A stretch of 6,314 nt of DNA. It comes from Pseudomonadota bacterium. GTDB taxonomy: Bacteria; Pseudomonadota; Alphaproteobacteria; Rhizobiales; Beijerinckiaceae. The notes under the pieces are model-generated. The model worked only from the letters and a program-made list of their open reading frames with translations, was not told where the DNA came from and did no database searches. This document shows, piece by piece, positions 1 to 4,841 of this stretch. Position numbers and translations under genes: made by a program. Each line of letters opens with the position of its first letter. Position 1 is the stretch's first letter. The DNA is taken from NCBI GenBank assembly GCA_028876585.1, contig JAGWRL010000002.1:1-6314 (forward strand), given 5' to 3'.

Positions 1-197
1 ATGTCGCAGGTCGCGCGCGCCTCGGCGACGGTCACGTGCCACGGCAGGATCGTGACGTCGGGCTGGAGATGGCGCCACAGCGCCTCGATGAAGGCGAAAT
101 TGCCGAGATTTTCGCCACTGGCGCGGAACAGCGCTTCGGACGTGTTGAGAAAGCAATCCTCGTATCGCCTGGACGGCGCCAGCAAGCCTACGCGCAT
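1..197 (-). CDS. Partial N-terminus of a polysaccharide pyruvyl transferase-like protein (C-terminus beyond window)
   Basis: Reading the minus strand from an ATG at 197..195 gives 65 uninterrupted codons to the window edge. The peptide begins MRVGLLAPSRRYEDCFLNTS and continues with a SGENLGNFAFIEAL segment at residues 27-40. A short beta strand followed by an N/G-rich loop (ENLGN) and a helix resembles the start of polysaccharide pyruvyl transferase-like and related GT-B-fold proteins, which add pyruvate ketals or act on envelope polysaccharides. The family call rests on this N-terminal pattern only and is tentative; an unrelated glycan enzyme is possible. Upstream of the ATG is a purine-rich GGGACGGGAA stretch that could serve as a ribosome binding site. 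The gene diverges from the plus-strand flippase. The plus-strand reading of the same bases looks like a shadow, since only the minus reading gives a plausible folded protein. Confidence 0.6.
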   Translation of the reverse strand, partial: MRVGLLAPSRRYEDCFLNTSEALFRASGENLGNFAFIEALWRHLQPDVTILPWHVTVAEARATCD

Positions 198-323
198 GTT
201 CCCGTCCCGCAGCCGCCGGGTGGTACAGGAAACCTGCTTTCGCCGCAATGCGGCCAAGGCTTGTGTTTACGCGCGAAGGCTGGTTTAGCCGCCCGGTTCG
301 GTATCGGAGGAAGTCCTTCAGCG
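198..323. promoter_or_regulatory. Divergent intergenic region, probable control region for both flanking genes
   Basis: This 126-nt gap separates the start codons of two genes that point away from each other, so at least one promoter for each direction should lie here or overlap the gene starts. GGAGGAAG at 306-313 is a good Shine-Dalgarno match 10 nt before the flippase ATG at 324 and is the main reason for choosing that start. A small perfect hairpin (GCCGC-AAT-GCGGC) sits at 242-254. No convincing -35/-10 pair was seen; the best plus-strand try, TTGTGT at 261-266 with TTTAGC at 284-289, matches only half of each consensus. Confidence 0.4.
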
Positions 324-1859
324 ATGGCAAGTTTGCGGCGCGCGACTTCGAACATCGCCGCCCAGGTCGTGAGCCTCGCGGCGGGCGTGATCGACCGCAT
401 CGTGCTGGTCGGTCTGCTGCTGCGCGTCTGGGGCGACGATGTGTTCGCCTCCTACGCCATCGTGCAGTCCTGGGCCGGCCTGCTGCTGATGGTTGAACTC
501 GGCGCGCAGATCTATTTCCAGAACGAGGAGCAGAACGCGCATGTGCGCGGCGACAAGGCGCGCTTCCGCCGCATCGCCGCGATCCATCTCGGCCTGTCGC
601 TCTGCGTCGTCGCGCCGCTGGCGGCGCTGTTCAGTCTGATCGTCGCCTCGGGAAGCGCCGACAACGTGCTGCGGCTGCCGCAATTCGATCTGATGTCGGC
701 GCGCTGGACGCTCTGGTTGCTGGGAATCGGCAATCTGCTGTCGGTATTGCGCGCGCCCGCCAGCACGGTGTTCTCGGCCACCGGCGATTTCGCCTATGTC
801 ACGCTGATCTCGGCCGGCTCGGTGGTGGTCAACACGCTGGCGGCGTTCGTCGCCGTCAGCCTGGGCGCCTCGCCGCTGACGGTCGCGATCCTGTTCTTCT
901 CGCTCTATGGCGTCGGCGCGGCGTTGTTCTTCCACCTCGCGCTGCGCGCCCGGCGCGGCGAATGGGCGGCCTCGCCGGCGCTGCCGAGCCGGGCCGAGTT
1001 CCTCAGCGCCGTCAATCACGTCAAATGGTTCGCGCTGCAAATGATCGCGCCGACGGTGTGGCTGCAAACGCCGGTGCTGGTGTTCGCCAGCGAAGGCGTC
1101 GCCGGCGCGGAGATCGCGGCGTTCCTCTTGATGCGCACGATGGTCAACCAGATCCGGCAATCGTTCCAGTTCGCCGCCGTCGGCGCCGGGCTCGAAATCG
1201 CCACCTACAGCCACGCCGGCGAACACGCGCGCGCCTGGGAGATCACGGCGCAGGTCGGCCGCATGACCACCGTCATCAGCGGCGTGTTCATCGGCGGCAT
1301 CCTCGCCTTCGGCCCGACCGTGACCTATTACTGGGCGGGCCAGCGCGGCCTCTACGATCCCCGCATCGCCGCGGCGATGCTGCTGCCGCTGCTGATCGTC
1401 GCGCCGCTGCAACAGCCGGTGGCGCTGCTGCAATACACCAATCGCTCGCGCGAGATCGGCCTGTTGCGGCTGGGACTGGTGGTGTTCGGCCCGCTCGGCT
1501 GCGTGCTGGGCGAGCGGCTAGCCGGCCCGCCCGGCGTCGCGGCGGGTCTCGGCGTCGCCGAAATCCTCGCCTACGCGCTGGTTGCGCCGCGTCTGGCGGT
1601 GATGCCCTCGATCTCCGGCTTCTTCCCCTATTTCGGCAGGACGCTGGCGATCGGCGCGGCGACCGCCGCGCTCAGCGGCGGCGCGGCTTATGCGCTGCAC
1701 GCCCTCATTCGCCCGGTCACGCTGCCGCTGTTCCTCGCCGAGGGTCTGGTGTGGGGTTGCCTGATCGTGCTGCCGCTGGTTTATAGCGCGCTGCCCGAGC
1801 CCCTGAAGCGCGCCGCCCGCGCGCGGCTGGGCCCGGTGTGGCGGGGGGCCTCGCGCTGA
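324..1859 (+). CDS. Polysaccharide / O-unit flippase (Wzx/RfbX-like, MOP superfamily)
   Basis: This is a 511-residue polytopic inner-membrane protein, the usual size of Wzx-type flippases that move undecaprenyl-diphosphate-linked oligosaccharides from the cytoplasmic to the periplasmic face. About 12 or more hydrophobic stretches can be seen, for example near residues 14-33, 42-60, 88-108, 128-142, 158-180, 185-206, 238-256, 313-331, 350-370, 380-396, 404-420, 438-460 and 467-488. Charged loops such as the one at 66-84 lie between them. The N-terminus (MASLRRATSNIAAQVVSLAAG) has the short basic lead plus first helix typical of the family. The reading frame is open back to position 36, but that extension would cross the divergent gene and the intergenic region; the ATG at 324 has GGAGGAAG 10 nt upstream. 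The next gene starts at or just after its stop, suggesting co-transcription. The substrate is unknown. Assignment is by topology, length and context rather than by a diagnostic motif. Confidence 0.82.
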   Translation: MASLRRATSNIAAQVVSLAAGVIDRIVLVGLLLRVWGDDVFASYAIVQSWAGLLLMVELGAQIYFQNEEQNAHVRGDKARFRRIAAIHLGLSLCVVAPLAALFSLIVASGSADNVLRLPQFDLMSARWTLWLLGIGNLLSVLRAPASTVFSATGDFAYVTLISAGSVVVNTLAAFVAVSLGASPLTVAILFFSLYGVGAALFFHLALRARRGEWAASPALPSRAEFLSAVNHVKWFALQMIAPTVWLQTPVLVFASEGVAGAEIAAFLLMRTMVNQIRQSFQFAAVGAGLEIATYSHAGEHARAWEITAQVGRMTTVISGVFIGGILAFGPTVTYYWAGQRGLYDPRIAAAMLLPLLIVAPLQQPVALLQYTNRSREIGLLRLGLVVFGPLGCVLGERLAGPPGVAAGLGVAEILAYALVAPRLAVMPSISGFFPYFGRTLAIGAATAALSGGAAYALHALIRPVTLPLFLAEGLVWGCLIVLPLVYSALPEPLKRAARARLGPVWRGASR

Positions 1860-1861
1860 AC

Positions 1862-2623
1862 GTGCTTTTCGCGCTGTCGAAGATCGGCTGGTTGTTCGCC
1901 GCGCCGAGCCGCGTGTTGCTGCTCGCGGCGCTGGCGGGGCTCTTGCTGCGCCGCCGCGCGCTCACGCTCGCCGCGCTCGCGCTGATGGCGGCGGCGGCGA
2001 TCCTGCCGCTCGGCGGCTTCGCCCTGGCGCGGCTGGAGGCGACGTTTCCGCCGCTGGCGGCGCCGGCGCGGATCGACGGCATTCTGGTGATCGGCGGCGC
2101 GCTCAACGCGCCGCGCTATGACAAATGGCCCGGCTCCGGCTTCGATCCCGCCATCGGCCGGTTGTTCGAGGCGGCCCGGCTCGCCAAGGCCTATCCGCAG
2201 GCGCGCCTGCTCGACATCGGCGGCCCCAATCCACACGCCGCCGACCGGCGCGCCGAGGCGGACGCCGCCGCCGACGTGCTGGTGCGGCTCGGCGTGGCGC
2301 GCGAACGGATCGAGATCGAGCGCGAATCGCGCAACACCTACGAGAACGCCGTCAATGCGGCCGCGATCGCCCATCCCAAGCCGGGTGAAACCTGGGTGCT
2401 GATCACCTCGGCCTTCCACATGCCGCGCGCGTTCGGCTGTTTCCGCGTCGCCGGCTTCGCCCCGCTCGCCGATCCCGTCGATTATCACTGGATCGGCGAC
2501 GTCGGGCCCGGCTTCGACGTCGCCGGCGGGCTGGAGACGCTCGATCTGGCTACGCACGAGTTTTTCGGGCTGGCGAGCTATCGCGCGATGGGGCGCACCG
2601 ACGCGCTGTGGCCGGGGCCGTAG
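1862..2623 (+). CDS. DUF218 ElyC/YdcF-like membrane protein
   Basis: This protein belongs to the DUF218 (SanA/YdcF/ElyC) family. Taking the GTG at 1862 as start gives 253 residues beginning MLFALSKIGWLFAAPSRVLL, close to the MLF-x-L-x-K start of E. coli ElyC. A GTG at 1838 in the same frame would add eight residues and overlap the flippase by 22 nt. Two N-terminal hydrophobic segments (about 10-27 and 33-52) precede a soluble alpha/beta domain. That domain carries the family signatures: DGILVIGG (72-79), ESRNTYENA (155-163), LITSAFHMPRA (180-190) and a terminal HEFFGLASYR (232-241). ElyC in E. coli supports peptidoglycan synthesis and is linked to undecaprenyl-phosphate lipid-carrier metabolism; other members are uncharacterised. 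Only 2 nt separate it from the flippase stop, so the two are very likely one operon. A G-rich run at 1843-1848 could be its ribosome binding site, at a rather long distance of 13 nt. Confidence 0.87.
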   Translation: MLFALSKIGWLFAAPSRVLLLAALAGLLLRRRALTLAALALMAAAAILPLGGFALARLEATFPPLAAPARIDGILVIGGALNAPRYDKWPGSGFDPAIGRLFEAARLAKAYPQARLLDIGGPNPHAADRRAEADAAADVLVRLGVARERIEIERESRNTYENAVNAAAIAHPKPGETWVLITSAFHMPRAFGCFRVAGFAPLADPVDYHWIGDVGPGFDVAGGLETLDLATHEFFGLASYRAMGRTDALWPGP

Positions 2624-2781
2624 GGGCTTGGCGCTGAGGTTTGGCGCGCGACGTAAATGTCGCTGATGTGCGGCCGACGTTTCGGTGAGTTACTTTACAA
2701 GGCGCCGAAAGATTCACGAGCACGAGGGTTGCTTCGAGTTGATCAATACCCCAGGCTGACACTGCAAAGTTTGTTGTCAAT

Positions 2782-2819
2782 TGAAATGATTCTAATTCGT
2801 ATGAAATGATTCTAATTCG
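2782..2819. repeat. Tandem direct repeat, two 18-bp copies with 20-bp period
   Basis: TGAAATGATTCTAATTCG occurs at 2782-2799 and again, identical, at 2802-2819, separated by two bases (TA). The period of 20 bp is not a multiple of three, which argues against a coding repeat; it is close to two helical turns, so the copies would face the same side of the DNA. Each unit has a weak dyad (GAA...TTC ends). It lies in the AT-rich gap between two convergent genes. Confidence 0.9.
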
Positions 2820-2848
2820 CACATCGAAAAAATGAGAATTGCACAATA

Positions 2849-2876
2849 GAAATTAAAATTTACACTTTTACATTTC
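2849..2876 (-). terminator. AT-rich inverted repeat downstream of the orphan gene, possible weak terminator
   Basis: GAAATTAAAA at 2849-2858 pairs with TTTTA plus ATTTC at 2866-2870 and 2872-2876. This makes a 10-bp stem with a one-base bulge (2871) and a 7-nt loop. It begins about 10 nt past the stop of the minus-strand 195-codon gene. On the minus strand a run of six T follows only at 2832-2827, some 16 nt beyond the stem. The stem is nearly all A:T, so it would be a weak hairpin. This is a candidate only, and it may simply reflect local AT-richness. Confidence 0.25.
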
Positions 2877-2885
2877 AGTGTTACA

Positions 2886-3473
2886 TTAAGTTGATTGGTT
2901 CGGCGGCCTGTTTCCATACTTAAATGCAGTCAAAGCGCCAAGTAGCCCAGTAATAGCCGTAATCAATGGGATAATCATTTCCGTTACGACCGTCTTCGTC
3001 TCATTCATAATTTCCTCGTTTCTTTGGTGCTGCCGCTCCGCGCTTATCTGGTTGATTTTGGCATTCAAATCGCTCTGATACTTATTCTCCGCAGCTTTTG
3101 CTTCTTCGTTCCATTTTGCAATTTCCTCTGGGCTCGCATCGACAAGCGTCGTCGTAGGAACGTCAGCGGAAACCTCCTTCATGGACGTAACAACTTGAGG
3201 GATCGACGTTTTGAAAGGGCCTATATTCACCATTTTATTTTCGATACGTGATTCTGGCACCTGCGTGGTCACGCGCCGAATTGACGTAACCGAGTGACCC
3301 GCCGGTTTCGGTGGAAGAACTACCGGCGGAATCGATTTCTTGGCTTCTTCAATAATATCTGAAGCAGTTGCCGTTTTTGTGCTTGACACACCACCGACTA
3401 GATAATTGCCCGCAAAAAAACTTCCAACCATTGCCAAAAGAACAAAAAATGTTCCCCAAGTCGATATTCGCAT
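2886..3473 (-). CDS. Unrecognised 195-residue protein with two predicted membrane segments and a coiled-coil-like middle
   Basis: I do not recognise this protein. An ATG at 3473 is preceded by a strong Shine-Dalgarno AGGGGAGG (3487..3480) at 6 nt, good evidence that it is translated. A hydrophobic segment (residues about 7-28) follows a short basic N-terminus, then comes a proline/valine-rich stretch (48-58). A charged Glu/Lys/Gln-rich helical stretch follows (about 112-160), then a second hydrophobic segment (about 163-184) and a short tail with K185 and R189. By the positive-inside rule both ends would be cytoplasmic and the middle periplasmic. A 12-residue motif is repeated: VTSIRRVTTQVP (62-73) and VTSMKEVSADVP (95-106). 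Codon use is A/T-rich in third positions (ATA, TTT, GGA, AAA), and the local GC of about 45% contrasts with about 70-75% in neighbours, suggesting recent acquisition. It lies on the same strand as the downstream-of-Slt glycosyltransferase but 312 nt away from it, and converges on the ElyC-like gene. Confidence 0.75.
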   Translation of the reverse strand: MRISTWGTFFVLLAMVGSFFAGNYLVGGVSSTKTATASDIIEEAKKSIPPVVLPPKPAGHSVTSIRRVTTQVPESRIENKMVNIGPFKTSIPQVVTSMKEVSADVPTTTLVDASPEEIAKWNEEAKAAENKYQSDLNAKINQISAERQHQRNEEIMNETKTVVTEMIIPLITAITGLLGALTAFKYGNRPPNQST

Positions 3474-3598
3474 CTCGCGCCTCCCCTGCGCTACATCGCT
3501 TCTCGAAACTTAGCTGGAAAACCGCTACTATGAATCTCAGAAATACTCCGTGTTTCGAATGATCGCAATTCCCCGCCGCCAACTTTCGCTTTGGGTCG

Positions 3599-3627
3599 AT
3601 TGCAGCCGACGCACCATTGCGTATCAA
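3599..3627 (-). promoter_or_regulatory. Possible sigma70-type promoter for the orphan gene
   Basis: On the minus strand TTGATA (3627..3622; five of six bases match TTGACA) is followed after 17 nt by TGCAAT (3604..3599; four of six match TATAAT). It would start transcription a little over 110 nt before the orphan gene's ATG. The spacing is ideal but the -10 is poor, and such matches arise by chance in moderately AT-rich DNA. Confidence 0.25.
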
Positions 3628-3710
3628 CAGTCTTATTTGGACCGCTAGCGTTTGGAACATCGCGCCGCCGCCCTGCTCCACCTTGACGGGGAGCGTTGGG
3701 GAGTGGGTGA

Positions 3711-3725
3711 AAAGCGCTGCGCTTT
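3711..3725 (-). terminator. Short palindrome downstream of the glycosyltransferase, possible terminator
   Basis: AAAGCGC-T-GCGCTTT is a perfect 7+1+7 inverted repeat; as RNA it would form a 6-bp stem with a 3-nt loop. It lies about 60 nt after the stop of the minus-strand glycosyltransferase. On that strand the right arm ends in four T before a C, a very short U-tract. It is the best terminator-like structure between the operon and the orphan gene, but weak. Confidence 0.35.
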
Positions 3726-3785
3726 CAGAATCTTGAGGTGCCACTACGTTGGCGCTCCCCTGATTCCACCCAATCGCCGCGCACT

Positions 3786-4841
3786 CTAGCCGAGAAACCC
3801 CGCCGTCGCCGCCTCCAGCCGCCGCGCGAAGGCCGAGAAGCTGAATTCGTCCCGCCAGCGTCGCTGTCCCTGCTCCCCCATTCTGGCGGCAAGGTCGCGC
3901 TCGCGCAGCAGCCCCACCAGCGCCTCGACCAGCCGGCCCTCGTTGTCGCGCGCGAGGTTGAACCCGGTCGACCCGTCGACATTGACCTCGGCGCCGGCGT
4001 CGGCGAGCGAGGCGATCACCGGCAGCCCGCGCCGCATCGCCTCGATGAACACCAGCCCGAACCCCTCGGTGAGGCTCGGCATCGCGAACACGCTGGCGCG
4101 CGCCCACACCGCCTCGATCTCATCCTCCGGCACGAAGCCCGCCACCTCGATCGAGGCCGCCGCCGAGGATTGCCGCGCGAGTTCGCGCAACGGCTCCAGC
4201 CCCGGCCCCTTGCCGACCAGCAGCAGCCGCGCGTCCGGCACGGCGGCGACGACGCGCGGCCATAGCGAGACCAGCACGCCCTGCCCCTTCGGCCAGCCGG
4301 GTTCGACCCGCCCCAGCAGCAGCGCCGTCGGCGGCCCCGAAGGGGGCGCGAGCGGCGCGGCCTCGTCGGCATAGGCGCCGAGCCGGCAGAGTTTCACATT
4401 GGCGAGCTTGCCGAGCGTCGGCTCGGCGCGCGCCAGCGTATAGGCGCTGTTGACCAGCACCAGATCGGCGCGCGCCAGCGCCGCCGCGCGGTCGGCGCGC
4501 ACCTCGTCCCACACCTCGATGCCATGCGCCCAAACCGCATAGGGCCGGCGCGGCCACAGCAGCGCCGCGCTGCGCGCGCTGCCGGCGAAATCATACAGGA
4601 ACCGCCCCGGCGCGAGGCTCGCCCGCTCCAGCCCGATGAGGAAGCGCGCGCGCGAGCCGCCATAGGCGCGGACCGGCGCGCCCTCGATGGCGAAATCGCC
4701 GCGCTCCATGCAGGCGTGGCCGCGCGTCGGCGCCAGCCGCGCCAGCGCCTTGGCGGAAACCCGCGCCACTTCCGCGATGCCGCCGTTGCCCGGCCGCAGA
4801 TATTGCGCGGCCAGATGAAGTCTCGATCTGGCGCTGCTCAC
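3786..4841 (-). CDS. GT4-type glycosyltransferase (GT-B fold)
   Basis: The 351-residue protein has the two-domain layout of family 4 glycosyltransferases, cytoplasmic enzymes that transfer a sugar from a nucleotide donor with retention of configuration. The N-terminal domain shows the glycine-rich loop PGNGGIAEVAR (17-27) after the first strand, and an AHGIEVWDE segment (105-113). The C-terminal donor domain starts near 172 (ALLLGRVEPGWPKGQ). It includes LLLVGKGPG (206-214), VAGFVPEDE (233-241) and the E-x7-E signature with Glu259 and Glu267 within SLTEGFGLVFIEAM, followed by GLPVIAS. Length is normal and nothing essential appears missing. The start is a GTG at 4841 whose last bases overlap the TGA stop of the upstream transglycosylase gene (GTGA), implying translational coupling; no good separate Shine-Dalgarno is seen. 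Donor and acceptor cannot be read from the sequence. With a flippase gene nearby, a role in surface or exopolysaccharide assembly is likely. Confidence 0.9.
   Translation of the reverse strand: MSSARSRLHLAAQYLRPGNGGIAEVARVSAKALARLAPTRGHACMERGDFAIEGAPVRAYGGSRARFLIGLERASLAPGRFLYDFAGSARSAALLWPRRPYAVWAHGIEVWDEVRADRAAALARADLVLVNSAYTLARAEPTLGKLANVKLCRLGAYADEAAPLAPPSGPPTALLLGRVEPGWPKGQGVLVSLWPRVVAAVPDARLLLVGKGPGLEPLRELARQSSAAASIEVAGFVPEDEIEAVWARASVFAMPSLTEGFGLVFIEAMRRGLPVIASLADAGAEVNVDGSTGFNLARDNEGRLVEALVGLLRERDLAARMGEQGQRRWRDEFSFSAFARRLEAATAGFLG

Larger units (their letters stand above)
2624..2885. other. Intergenic region between convergent genes, GC-rich turning AT-rich
   Basis: The 262 nt between the stop of the ElyC-like gene and the stop of the minus-strand orphan gene carry no gene I can support. 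Composition falls from GC-rich at the left to about 30% GC at 2761-2820 and 25% at 2821-2880. It contains an 18-bp tandem direct repeat and an AT-rich inverted repeat, listed separately. It also has a loose inverted repeat TTTCGGTG/CGCCGAAA (2680-2687 with 2703-2710, one T:G wobble) that lacks a following T-run. Because both neighbours end here, transcription terminators are expected, but no textbook one is visible. Confidence 0.6.
3474..3785. other. 312-nt intergenic region between glycosyltransferase stop and orphan gene start
   Basis: No gene is supported here. The right part (about 3660-3785) returns to high GC, the left part is mixed. It should hold the end of the glycosyltransferase transcript and the promoter of the orphan gene, both on the minus strand. 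The ribosome binding site of the orphan gene is at 3487..3480. A minus-strand reading frame runs across it out of frame with the glycosyltransferase, but it has no start or protein-like composition of its own. Confidence 0.6.

Noticed and set aside
36..323. Upstream in-frame extension of the flippase (96 extra residues)
   Set aside because: It crosses the coding region of the divergent minus-strand gene and the intergenic region, has no membrane-protein character, and the ATG at 324 has a clear GGAGGAAG ribosome binding site.
318..1433. Long minus-strand open frame of 371 codons opposite the flippase
   Set aside because: The product is rich in Arg, Gln, Asp and His with no hydrophobic core, the typical antisense shadow of a GC-rich membrane-protein gene.
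962..1786. Plus-strand 274-codon frame inside the flippase
   Set aside because: Arg/Ala/Gly-rich alternate-frame shadow; the flippase frame explains these bases.
1781..2557. Minus-strand 258-codon frame opposite the ElyC-like gene
   Set aside because: Low-complexity Arg/Glu/Gln-rich antisense shadow; the plus strand encodes a clear DUF218 protein with family motifs.
2648..2663. GCGAC-6 nt-GTCGC hairpin just after the ElyC-like gene
   Set aside because: Only a 5-bp stem and no T-run follows, so not reported as a terminator.
2550..2846. Minus-strand 98-codon frame across the repeat region
   Set aside because: It overlaps the end of the ElyC-like gene antisense, spans the sharp GC change, and its composition shifts from ordinary to Arg/Pro/Ala-rich; no ribosome binding site was noted. 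A real small gene cannot be wholly excluded.
2624..3785. Search for insertion-sequence ends, tRNA or attachment-site duplications bounding the low-GC island
   Set aside because: Only short shared words such as GCCGACG near 2673 and 3605 were found, which are expected by chance; no transposase or integrase frame is present.
3349..4107. Minus-strand 252-codon frame bridging the glycosyltransferase, intergenic region and orphan gene
   Set aside because: It runs through two better-supported genes in a different frame and its peptide is compositionally biased.
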